Positions 34,250 to 43,237 of a stretch of DNA of 64,000 nucleotides are shown piece after piece. The stretch comes from SG8-41 sp963699525 (GTDB lineage: Bacteria; Pseudomonadota; Gammaproteobacteria; Burkholderiales; SG8-41). The position numbers were made by a program, and so were the translations under genes. The notes under the pieces were generated by a model. It saw nothing but the letters and a program-made list of their open reading frames with translations, did not search any database and was not told the origin of the DNA. The stretch is taken from contig CAVOUI010000018.1 in assembly GCA_963699525.1 (NCBI GenBank), positions 62,001 through 126,000 of the forward strand. Direction: 5' to 3'. The first letter of the stretch is position 1; every line of letters begins with the position of its first letter.

Positions 34250-35218
34250 ATGAAAACGACGTTCATGGAATTCGAGCAGCCGATCGCCGAGCTCGAGGCG
34301 AAGATCGAGGAGCTGCGCTCGCCGCAGAACGGACCGGCGGGGGACAACTCGGAAGAGATCGCGCAGCTGCAGAAGAAGAGCCAGGCGCTGACGAAGGAGA
34401 TCTACGGCAAGCTCTCGTCGTGGCAGATCGCGCAGGTCGCGCGCCACCCGCAGCGGCCCTACACGCTCGACTACCTCGGCGGCCTCTTCACCGATTTCGA
34501 GGAGCTGCACGGCGACCGCGTGTTCGCCGACGACACGGCGATCGTGGGCGGCCTCGCGCGCTTCGACGGCGATTCCTGCGTCGTGATCGGCCACCAGAAG
34601 GGCCGCGACACCAAGGAGAAGATCTTCCGCAACTTCGGCATGCCCAAGCCCGAGGGCTACCGCAAGGCGCTGCGCCTGATGAGGCTCGCGGAGAAGTTCG
34701 GCGTGCCGGTCTTCAGCTTCGTCGACACGCCGGGCGCCTACCCGGGGGTCGGCGCCGAGGAGCGCGGCCAGTCCGAAGCGATCGGCCGCAATCTCTACGC
34801 GATGGCCGAGCTGCGGGCCCCGATCCTCTGCACCGTCATCGGCGAAGGCGGCTCGGGCGGGGCGCTGGCGATCGCGGTGGGGGACCTCATCCTCATGCTG
34901 CAATACTCGACTTACTCGGTCATTTCCCCCGAGGGCTGCGCCTCCATCCTGTGGAAGAGCGCCGATTACGCGGAGGAAGCGGCGGAGACGCTCGGCATCA
35001 CCGCGACGCGGCTCAAGGCGCTGGGCCTGGTCGACCGGATCATCAGCGAGCCGCTCGGCGGCGCGCACCGCGATCCGGACGCGACGATGCAGGCCGTCAA
35101 GAAGGCCCTGCAGGAAAGCTGGAAGCAGCTCAAGGAAACTCCGCTCGACAAGCTGCTCGAGAGCCGCTTCGAGAAGTTGATCGGCTATGGCAAGTTCAAG
35201 GAAGTCGAGGAGAAGTAG
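34250..35218 (+). CDS. accA: Acetyl-CoA carboxylase carboxyltransferase alpha subunit
   Basis: This 322-residue protein makes malonyl-CoA together with AccD in fatty acid synthesis. The start MKTTFMEFEQPIAELEAKIEELR is the family N terminus. RDTKEKIFRNFGMPKPEGYRKA, FVDTPGAYPGVGAEERGQSEAI and GEGGSGGALAIAVGD form the CoA and carboxybiotin sites. No strong ribosome site precedes the ATG. TATGAT at 34235-34240 may be a -10 box giving a very short leader. It overlaps tilS by 32 bases. Confidence 0.95.
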   Translation: MKTTFMEFEQPIAELEAKIEELRSPQNGPAGDNSEEIAQLQKKSQALTKEIYGKLSSWQIAQVARHPQRPYTLDYLGGLFTDFEELHGDRVFADDTAIVGGLARFDGDSCVVIGHQKGRDTKEKIFRNFGMPKPEGYRKALRLMRLAEKFGVPVFSFVDTPGAYPGVGAEERGQSEAIGRNLYAMAELRAPILCTVIGEGGSGGALAIAVGDLILMLQYSTYSVISPEGCASILWKSADYAEEAAETLGITATRLKALGLVDRIISEPLGGAHRDPDATMQAVKKALQESWKQLKETPLDKLLESRFEKLIGYGKFKEVEEK

Positions 35219-36591
35219 GACGGCCTCGAGCGATCTCGCCGCGCGCGTCGCAGCACAGCTCAAGCCCATCGTCAGACCTTCCGACCGCCTGGTGGCCGGG
35301 CTTTCCGGCGGCGTCGACTCGGTGGTTCTGCTGGACGTCCTTCAGCGCGCCGCGCGCAGGCTGCGGTTCCGGCTTTCGGCGCTGCACGTCAATCACCAGC
35401 TGAGTCCTCGTGCGGGACGGTGGGAGGCGTTCTGCAAGCGCCTTTGCCGCGATCGCGGCATCCCGTTCCGGAGCGTGAAGGTTGCCGTGCGGCGGGGCGA
35501 CAGCGTCGAGGCGGCGGCCCGCGCGGCGCGCTACGCGGAGTTCGCGCGCCAGGGCTGCGATTACGTCGCGCTCGCCCACCACCGCGACGACCAGGCGGAG
35601 ACGCTGCTGCTCCAGCTCCTGCGCGGCGCGGGAGTCAAGGGACTCGCGGCGATGCCGCTCCTGAGGGATGGGGGCCGGTCCTCATCCCTCATCCCTCATC
35701 CCTCATCCCTGAGAGTGCTGCGGCCCCTCCTCGACGTGACGCGGGACGAGATCCTCGAGTATGCGAAGAAGCGCAAGTTGAAGTGGGTCGAGGACGAGAG
35801 TAACCGGGACGTCGCGTTTCAGCGCAACTTCATCCGGCACGAAGTGCTGCCCGTCATTGCGCGGCGATTTCCCGCCTATCGCGTCACCCTCGCGCGCGCG
35901 GCGGGACACCTCGCGGAGGCTGCCCGGGCGCTCGACGAGCTGGCGGAGGCCGATGCCGCGGGACATCTCGAGGACGGAACCCTCGCGGTCGCGGCTTTGC
36001 GGCGCCTGCCTCCGGCCCGCAGACGGAACCTGCTGCGCTACTTTCTCGCCTGCCACGGTGTCGCCATGCCCAACGTCGAGCGGCTCGAGGAGGCGTTGCG
36101 CCAGGCATTGACGGCGAAGCAGGACGCGCGGGTGGCCGTGGCACTGGGCGATTTCACCTTGAGGCGGCACTCGGGAAGCGTGCATCTCCTGCGGTCGCCC
36201 GGAACTCCGCCCGAGTTCGTCGCCAAGCGCTGGCGGGGGGAGAAGCGAGATCGCGCTGCCGGAACTCGGTGGCGTGCTGGCATGCCGCGGGCGCGGGACT
36301 CGGAGTTGAGCCTTAGCACGGCTAGGGACACGGCCGGTGACGATCCGTCTGCGGCGCGGGGGAGAGCGCCTGCAGCCGGACTGCCGGCGACCGTGCCGCA
36401 GTCTTGAAGAACCTGCTGCAGGAGGCGAGCATCCCGCCGTGGGAGCGCGAGCGGTTGCCGTTGATTTTCTGCGGCGAGGATGCTGGTCTGGGCGCCCGGC
36501 ATCGGGGTAGACTGCAGGTATCAGGCCGCGGGACAGGGAGCGGTCGCTCCAGCCTGCCTGGATCACGGCGAAAACAGCTGCAGCGCGATGA
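35187..36591 (+). CDS. tilS: tRNA(Ile)-lysidine synthetase, C-terminal part frameshifted as sequenced
   Basis: TilS modifies C34 of the CAU-anticodon isoleucine tRNA. The ATP-PPase P-loop is GLSGGVDSVVLLD near residue 38-50; ALAHHRDDQAETLLLQLLRG and DESNRDVAFQRNFIRHEVLP follow. A heptamer array adds SSLIPHPSSL near residue 165-175. The uncorrected frame ends at 36407, but coding for the C-terminal domain is found in shifting frames: REIALPELGG, VTIRLRRGGERLQP, LKNLLQEASIPPWERERLPLIFCGED, VWAPGIGVDC and WITAKTAAAR, then a stop at 36589-36591. At least six small indels, including a doubled CCTG, lie between 36240 and 36560. Confidence 0.82.
35682..35709. repeat. Perfect heptamer array (TCATCCC)x4 inside tilS
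   Basis: Four exact copies of TCATCCC, 28 bases, with a partial inverted copy (GAGGGATG) just upstream at about 35663-35670. The array is in the coding frame. It is the reverse complement of the GGGATGA array at 11959-12000. Confidence 0.85.
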
Positions 36592-36625
36592 CGGGTCGTT
36601 TTCAATGCGGCAACGCACCAATCGC

Positions 36626-36639
36626 TTGATCTGGATCAA
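36626..36639. promoter_or_regulatory. Perfect FNR/ANR box upstream of the TAXI receptor
   Basis: TTGAT-CTGG-ATCAA matches every defined base of the FNR/ANR consensus. It lies 94-107 bases before the TAXI receptor start, in the gap after tilS. A box centred 41.5 bases before the transcript start would put that start near 36674, leaving a leader of about 59 bases. Confidence 0.6.
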
Positions 36640-36732
36640 GCGGCCGCGATGTGCGGGACCTTCATTGCATTGTCAGCCCCGAGCCGCTTTGTTAGTCTCT
36701 TACTCGCCGTCTCAACAAAGGAGGACTGACGT

Positions 36733-37779
36733 ATGAAACGTAAGGAAAGCAGGGTGCGTAATGGGCTCGGGGCCGCGCTGGGCGTTGCATTGATCGCGGT
36801 TTTCGGCATGACGGCGAGCGAGCCGGCACACGCGCAGCGCAAGTCGATCCGCTGGGCAACGTCCAGCGTGGATTCCTACGGGTACAAGGTCGCCGCCTCG
36901 ATGGTGAAAATCGCCGAGGACGCGCTCGGCGGGGAATACACGATCACCGTCAATCCCTACCCGTCGACGACCGGCGCCATGAAAGCGGCGATGGATGGCA
37001 CGGGAGAGATCGGTTACACGGCCGATGTCGGCATGACGCAGCTCTATGCCGGCGAAGGTGGGTTCAAGAACTACACGCCCGCAAAGGGAAAGCTGGTGCA
37101 CGCCTGGTACTCCTATCCGATGGAGTCGTTCATGGCCACATCGGCCAAGGAAGCCGGCAAGTACAAGTGCTGGAGCGACTTCAGCGGCAAGCCGGTGTTC
37201 TACACCACTGCCGGCTTCATGAACTGGCTCAACTTCCAGCGCATCTACAAGACCCTCGGCTACGAGTTCAAGCACGTCCAGATCGACGCCAAGACCCAGA
37301 GCGACGCGCTGCAGGCCGGCACCATCGCGGCTCGGTCGCCTATACGACCGCCGGCCGCTCGCTGGCGCCGTACTGGAAGGAGACCGAGGTGCGCATGGAC
37401 GTGAAGGTGATCAATCCCGTGCCCGGAAGAGGTCGCCAAGCTGAAGGCGGCCGGCCTCGCCGTCGTGGACGTCGATCCGAAGAACGCGTTCACCAAGGAT
37501 GTCGGGGTGAAGCAGATCCATGGCGTGCCGATCCTGTTCGCCTACAACGTGCGCGCGGACATGCCGGAGGACGTCGTCTACAAGTTGGTGAGCGCCTTCT
37601 ACAAGAACAAGGACAAACTCGCGGAGGCCGATCCGGGATTCACTCCGATGGCCAAGGACTTCGTCGGCATGCAGGTGCAGGGGATCAATGCCAATCCGGA
37701 TATCCCGGTGCATGCGGGCCTGGCCAGGTTCCTGAAGGAGCAAAAGGCCTGGAACGACAAGTGGAAGATCGCAAAGTGA
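36733..37779 (+). CDS. TAXI-family TRAP transporter receptor, frameshifted as sequenced
   Basis: The start follows AAAGGAGG. A signal peptide ends near AHAQ. The mature start KSIRWATSSVDSYGYKVAASMVKIAEDAL and NPYPSTTGAMKAAMDGTGEIGYTADVG are typical of TAXI (TRAP-associated extracytoplasmic immunogenic) receptors. One base is missing near 37330 and one is extra near 37424, so the frame is restored. The end reads VYKLVSAFYKNKDKLAEADPGF...WNDKWKIAK. Corrected length is about 348 residues. It serves the fused permease downstream. Ligands of TAXI systems are mostly small organic acids such as glutamate or 2-oxoglutarate. Confidence 0.82.
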
Positions 37780-37795
37780 TCGCGTAAGTGAATCG

Positions 37796-37838
37796 CTGGA
37801 GACGGGGAACCCGCAAATGGCGCGGGTCTCGGCTCCAG
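37796..37838 (+). terminator. Imperfect stem-loop between the TAXI receptor and permease
   Basis: CTGGAG/CTCCAG form the outer stem and ACCCGC/GCGGGT the inner stem, around AAATGGC. No T-run follows. It could reduce read-through so that receptor exceeds permease, as is common in TRAP operons. The rest of the 238-base gap shows no gene. Confidence 0.35.
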
Positions 37839-38017
37839 TGGCCGTGCAAATTTCATCTTCAATGTCATAAGTCGCGCGCGGACGGCATCGGGCGATGGGG
37901 AAGCGCGAGTCCGGCCAACCACCGCCCGGCGATCCGCTGAACGTCGCCATTTGGCGCGGCGATGCCGCGCCGGCCCGGCAGGCGAGCCGCAACAATCCGC
38001 CACAGGGGGGGACCGCC

Positions 38018-39981
38018 ATGCCGAGTGACTGGCTGAAGCGCCACGCCAATCTCAAGAACCTGACCTTTGCCTTCGCGCTGGTCCTGTTCGTCTGGGTGGT
38101 CTGGTATTGCTACACCGGCTTCGGCGGACCGCAGGAGCTGGTGTCCCGGCTGTTGCCGATCGCGCTCGTCCTGCAGATCCTGTTCATGTACCAGAACGAA
38201 TTCCTGTACAAGTGGCTGCCCGCGATCGCGAACCACGTATTGGTGGTGGTTTACATCGGCATCTGTGTCTATGCCTTCGTCTATTTCTATCTGTACTACG
38301 AGGACATCGCCATCTGGCGGCAGGGCTCCTATACGACGCAGGATTTCGTCGTCGGCCTGCTCATGTTCCTGCTGGTGATGGAGCTGTCGCGGCTGGCCCA
38401 TCCCACGCTGTTCTGGGTCAATTTCGGGCTCGTGCTCTACACGCTGTTTGGATACCTGAGCCCGCTCGACTTCTTCTGGCATCCCGGCACGAGCTTCTAC
38501 CGCGTGGTCACTTCCAGCACGGTTGAAATGTCGAACGGGATCTACGGCATCTATGGCCAGATCGCGTTGACCCTGATCGCGGCCTTCCTGCTGCTGGCGG
38601 CGGTCGCAAACGGGTTCGGGGCGCAGAGCGCGATGATCCGCGTCATGCAGCGGCTTGCCGGAAACTCGCGGCAAATGGTGCCGCAGGCGGCGGTCATGGG
38701 GTCGCTGTCGATCGGCATGGTGAGCGGCAGCGGCTCGGCCAATGCGGTCGTGGTCGGCAGCATCACCATTCCGCTGATGAAACGCTACGGCGTGCCGCCG
38801 GTATTTGCCGCCGCAGTCGAGACCGCGGCTTCGATGGGCGGCCTCATCATGCCGCCCATGATGGGCGTCGGCGCTTTCCTGATGTCGGAGTTCCTCGGCG
38901 TGCCGTACTGGGACGTCGTGATTCGCGGGTTCGCTCTCGCGCTCACCTATTACGGGTCGCTTGCCTTTGCGGTCTATCTCATTTGCGTCCGCCTGCTGCC
39001 GCGCGAAGCCGATCGATGCGCCGAAGGTGCCGGCTTACCACCAGATCAAGACTTCGATTTTCTTTCTCGCGGTCGTGTTTCTCATGGTGATGATGGGTTG
39101 GGTCGGTATGGGGGAGTTGCTCGCGGCGCTCTATACCGCGGCCTTCATGTTCGTTCTCCTGCTCGCCAATTACCTTTATTTCAAGTACGCGCTGAAGGAC
39201 CCGGCGGTCGGAGAGGAGACGTTCCTGCGGCAACGTGCGCCTGAGCATCGAGACGCACGCCGACATGACCTCCTACCTGACGCTCCTGCTCGCTACCCTC
39301 GGCATCATGATCGGGCTCTTCACCGTGACCGGCTTCATCAACCGCATGGGGGGCATGCTGCTCGAGCTCGGCTCATGGCACATCATCGCCCTGATTTTCA
39401 TGTCCTTCGTGTTCGGATGGCTGGTCGGCATGGGCCTGCCGCCGACGGCGACCTACATCATCGGCGCGGTCGTCATCGTGGGTCCCCTGACCAAGCTCGG
39501 CGTCAATCCCTGGGTCGCGCATTTCTTCGTGTTCCTGATCTCGGTCTGGGGCGAGCTGTCGCCGCCGACTTCGCTCACGGCCGCCATCTCCGCGCGCATC
39601 GCCGAGGCCTCCTTCATGCAGACCATGTGGGAGGCGCTGAGGATCTGCCTGCCGATCACGCTCATGACGTTCGCCATATTCTCGCGGTCCGAAATGGTGG
39701 TGCACCCCGGCTGGACGCAGGTCGGCAGTACGCTGGTCGTGATGATCGGCACGTGCGGGACCGCCCTCGGGATGTTCGGGCGGCTCGTCGAGAATCCGGC
39801 CGCAGACCTGCTGCTGCGAGCGGTGCTGATCCTCGTCGCCTTCGTTGCGTTGTTCTACCCGGACGACAACGTTTCGGCGGCCGTCGCCGCGTTCGTGCTG
39901 GCCGCGACGATCTTCGGCGTCATGCGCCACCGCCGGATCGCCCCGCGGAAGGGCGCACTGCGACCGCAGCCTGCGGGCTAG
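38018..39981 (+). CDS. TAXI-type TRAP transporter fused permease, frameshifted as sequenced
   Basis: A large membrane protein of about 653 residues after correcting two one-base insertions, near 39005 and 39231. The first part contains small-permease-like helices. GSLSIGMVSGSGSANAVVVGSITIPLMKRYGVPPVFAAAVETAASMGGLIMPPMMG near residue 230-290 is the large-permease core. The last part repeats the DctM-like core: GLPPTATYIIGAVVIVGPLTKLG and GELSPPTSLTAA. The start at 38018 lies behind a G-run; upstream in-frame codons look non-coding. Fused permeases pair with TAXI receptors, here the gene upstream. Confidence 0.82.
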
Positions 39982-40107
39982 CCAGGCTCCGCCGGCTGCG
40001 CCGAGGGATTCGCTGCGAGAGCCTCCGTCGCGCCGCGCTCCTTTACGCTTCCGCAACGGTCCGTCACCGGGCGCGAAGCGACACGGCCTCCCTTTATTCG
40101 GGAAGCC

Positions 40108-40134
40108 TTGACGTTGAATGGGCGTTCCTATACG
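40108..40134 (+). promoter_or_regulatory. Candidate promoter for the DctPQM operon
   Basis: TTGACG at 40108 (five of six -35 positions) and TATACG at 40129 (four of six -10 positions) are 15 bases apart, slightly short. It lies about 90 bases before the DctP start. The remaining part of the 243-base gap from 39982 shows no gene. Confidence 0.35.
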
Positions 40135-40224
40135 GTGGGTCACCAAGCCGCAGCTCCAGACCGGGCCTCATAAACCGGCGGGCGAAACACCAGGGATCGC
40201 AGCACCCAGAACTAGGAGGAGGTT

Positions 40225-41363
40225 ATGGACCGCAAGCAGATTCATCGAGTTAGCGCCGGACCACCGCCGCGATTTTCGGGGCTGCGCTGGCGGTCATCTC
40301 GCTCGCCCCTCAGACCCGCTCACGCGCAGGACCAGCCGCGGAAGGTCGTGCTGCGCTTCGTGGCGGACTTCCCGCCGCCGCCGCACCCCGCGGCCTTGCG
40401 ATGACCTATTTCAAGGATCGCCTGCCGGAGGTCATACCCGGTAGCGAGGCGCGCCTCTACTACGCCGGCGCGCTCTACTCGATTCCCGAAGCCTTCGAGG
40501 CGATGCGCCAGGGCAACCTGGAGATGACCTGGATGCAGATCGGCAAGGCGGCGCCGGTCGACCCGTACGCGATGACCGTGTCGGGCCGGGCGTGCTGACG
40601 ACGGTCGGTGCGGTCGATTCGCTCGAGAAGACGAAGACCTACCAGATGCTGGTGGACCGGCTCGCGAAGCGGCAGGCCATCAAGGTGTTCGGCGTCGGGC
40701 ACATGAGCTTCGGCATGGGCGTCGGCGGCAAGCGGCGCTACGCCAAGCCGGATGATTTCAGCGGCAAGAAGGTGCGCAGCATGGGACCGGTCGAGAACGC
40801 GACGCTCGAGGCGTGGAAGGCGTCCCCCGTCGTCATGAACTTCGGCGAGGTGCCGAACGCGCTCGAGTCCGGCGTCATCGACGGCCTGATGACGAGCCTC
40901 GGCGGCTGGAACTGCGTGCGCGAGCAGGCGCCGTTCTACACCATGGGCGGTGCGGGCGCCTTCGTCGGCGACTATTACATGATCAGCGCGAGCCGGCGCT
41001 GGTTCGATCGCCTGACGCCCGCGACGCGGGAGCGCGCTCGAAGGCCTGATCAAGGAGACGATCCAGGTGCAGAAGGAGTACAACTGGTGCTTCGACAAGA
41101 TGGCCTACGACAAGTACGGCACCAAGGACCCCTCGAAGCCGGGCGTCTACTGGCTGACGCCGCAGGAAGTCACCGCCATGGTGGGCGCGATGGGTGACTC
41201 GACGGTCCGCTACGTGAAGAGCAAGACGCCGGCGGACGTCCACCCTGCGGTCGACTCGTTCGTCAAGGAAGGCCGCGAGCTGTCGCGGCAGAATCCCGCC
41301 GGCACGTCCTGGATCGAAAAGGTGGACTGCTCGAAGCACGCGTCCAAGATCGTGATCCGGTAG
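40225..41363 (+). pseudogene. DctP-type TRAP transporter receptor, broken by several frameshifts as sequenced
   Basis: AGGAGGAGG precedes the ATG. Pieces in changing frames rebuild one receptor: TTAAIFGAALAVISLAP (signal), AHAQDQPRKVVLRFVADFPPP, MTYFKDRLPEVIPGSEARLYY, VLTTVGAVDSLEKTKTYQMLV, DDFSGKKVRSMGPVENATLEAWKA, then QKEYNWCFDKMAYDKYG and the end ASKIVIR. Breaks lie near 40250, 40320, 40396 (one base lost), 40583 (one base lost) and 41034 (one base gained). The intact DctQ and DctM genes downstream, and the many other one-base errors nearby, favour sequencing error over decay. Corrected length is about 379 residues. Confidence 0.72.
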
Positions 41364-41382
41364 CGCGCCGGGACGCGGGCGC

Positions 41383-41931
41383 GTGGAGAAGGCGTACCAG
41401 ATCTGGCGCGCGTTCCAGGACCGGTTCCTGGCGCGCGCCGCGGCGCTGCTGCTGCTCGGCTCCACGCTGCTCGCGCTGCTCGAGATCTTCCGGCGCTACA
41501 TCCTCGGCGTGTCCTTCGACTGGCAGCAGGACGCCGTCACCTTCTTCATCCTGAGCGGCGTCTTTCTCTACTTCGGTATCTCGCAGCGCCACAGCGAGCA
41601 CCTCAACGTCGCGGTGCTGACCGAGACGCTCGATTCGCTCGGCCCGCGCTCGCGCCGCGCCTCGGAAATCGTCAAGCTCGTCGCCCTTGTGTTCTCGTTC
41701 GTGTTCCTCGTCGCCGTGGTCTGGTGGGGCGTGCCGGAGGTGCACGACAGCATCGAGTACGAGGGTCGCACGGAAAGCCTCGCGTTTCCCATGTGGCCGT
41801 TCCTGATGGTGCTGCTCCTCGGGTTCGCGTTCATGGCGGTGACGATGTTTTTCCAGATCTATTTCGAGATCCAGAAGCTGCGCGGCCGCGCCGTCGTCGA
41901 GGAGACGCACGAAGTCGTCGCACCCGAATGA
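41383..41931 (+). CDS. TRAP transporter small permease, DctQ family
   Basis: The 182-residue membrane protein has four hydrophobic segments. LLALLEIFRRYILGVSFDWQQDAVTFFILSGVFLYFG near residue 27-63 is the DctQ signature. It starts at GTG, 20 bases after the receptor stop. It bridges the receptor and the DctM carrier. Confidence 0.85.
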   Translation: MEKAYQIWRAFQDRFLARAAALLLLGSTLLALLEIFRRYILGVSFDWQQDAVTFFILSGVFLYFGISQRHSEHLNVAVLTETLDSLGPRSRRASEIVKLVALVFSFVFLVAVVWWGVPEVHDSIEYEGRTESLAFPMWPFLMVLLLGFAFMAVTMFFQIYFEIQKLRGRAVVEETHEVVAPE

Positions 41932-41953
41932 CACGCTGATCCGGGGGAGGGGG

Positions 41954-43237
41954 ATGTACATCACGGGGATCGTCGCGCTCGTGCTGCTCGTGCTGAGCGT
42001 GCCGATCGGCATCGCGCTCTCGGCGGCAGCCGCGGCCTACATCTTTGTCGATCCCCTGCTCACGACCGAGGTCATTTTCCGCGCCTTCTTCAACTTCATC
42101 AGCCGCTACTCGCTGATGGCGATCCCGCTGTTCATCTTCGCGGGATTCCTCATGGAGCGCACCGGACTGGTCGCTCAGCTCTTCCGCTTCGCCGACTCGC
42201 TGGTCGGCTGGATGCCCGGGGGCTTCGGAGTGGCGACGGTGGTTGCGTGCGTCTTCTTCGGGGCGATCTCGGGATCGAGCGTTGCGATGGCGGCGGCCAT
42301 GTCGGTCATCGCCATACCCGAAATGAGGAAGCGCGGCTACCCGGATTGGCTCGCCGGGGGCCTGGTGGCTACCGCCGGCGGCATCGCGATGCTGATTCCG
42401 CCGAGCATCATCCTGCTGCTGTACGGCATCGTGACCGAGACCTCGGTGGCGCGACTGTTCTTCGCCGGCGTCATTCCGGGCCTGATGCTCGCCATCGGCA
42501 ATATCATCACCGTCGTCATCATTGCCATCTATCTGAAGCTGCCGCGCGGCACCTTCGACCGCCGCAGGATCTGGCCCGAGACCAAGGGCGCGCTGCCGGC
42601 GCTCGGCATGCCGGTCGTCATTCTGGGCGGCCTCTACGGCGGGCTGTTCACGCCGACCGAGGCCGCGGCCGCCGCCTGCGGCTACGCCTTGCTCTACGGG
42701 CTCATCAGCGGCCGGGGCGAGTTCATCAAGCAGTTGCTGCCCACTGCCGCCCGTTCGCTGAACCTGACCGCTGTGATCCTGTTCCTGGTCGGCAGCGTGG
42801 GTGTGTTCCAGTTCCTGGCGGCAAACCTCTATTGGCCGCAGAAGATCACCGAGACGATCGTCGGCTGGGGGCTGACGCCGCTCGGCTTCATCTTCGCATT
42901 CATGGGAGTCTTGCTGATACTCGGGTGCCTCGTGGACGGCGTCGCGATGGTGCTGCTGACGGTGCCGGTGGTGTTCCCGGTCGCCATGGCGCTCAAGATC
43001 GATCCCGTCGCGCTCGGCGTCATGATCACGCTCAATGTCGAAACCGGTGTCGTCACGCCCCCGGTCGGCTTGAATCTGTTCGCCGTGAGCGGCACTTCGA
43101 AGATTCCCCTCACCCAGATCCTGAAGGGCACCATCCCGTTCTTCATCGGTGATCTAAGCACACTGCTGCTCGTGATCTTCTTTCCCGGGATTGCGACCTG
43201 GCTGCCCGACCTGATGATTACCGACGTCTTCAAGTAG
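41954..43237 (+). CDS. TRAP transporter large permease, DctM family
   Basis: The 427-residue protein has about 12 hydrophobic segments. FAGFLMERTGLVAQL, GAISGSSVAMAAAMSVIAIPEMRKRGY and TAGGIAMLIPPSIILLLYG are DctM core motifs; NVETGVVTPPVGLNLFAVSG repeats the core near the C-terminus. It moves the solute with sodium. GGGGGAGGGGG precedes the ATG. The 3' end overlaps the 3' end of the selenoprotein-type gene by eight bases on opposite strands. Confidence 0.9.
   Translation: MYITGIVALVLLVLSVPIGIALSAAAAAYIFVDPLLTTEVIFRAFFNFISRYSLMAIPLFIFAGFLMERTGLVAQLFRFADSLVGWMPGGFGVATVVACVFFGAISGSSVAMAAAMSVIAIPEMRKRGYPDWLAGGLVATAGGIAMLIPPSIILLLYGIVTETSVARLFFAGVIPGLMLAIGNIITVVIIAIYLKLPRGTFDRRRIWPETKGALPALGMPVVILGGLYGGLFTPTEAAAAACGYALLYGLISGRGEFIKQLLPTAARSLNLTAVILFLVGSVGVFQFLAANLYWPQKITETIVGWGLTPLGFIFAFMGVLLILGCLVDGVAMVLLTVPVVFPVAMALKIDPVALGVMITLNVETGVVTPPVGLNLFAVSGTSKIPLTQILKGTIPFFIGDLSTLLLVIFFPGIATWLPDLMITDVFK

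Noticed and set aside
31057..34347. Two long minus-strand open frames opposite the ABC permease and gamma-glutamyltransferase
   Set aside because: No recognisable domain, biased composition, and well-supported genes on the other strand.
35682..35709. Short regular repeats as a CRISPR array
   Set aside because: Seven-base units without spacers inside a coding frame; no cas genes.
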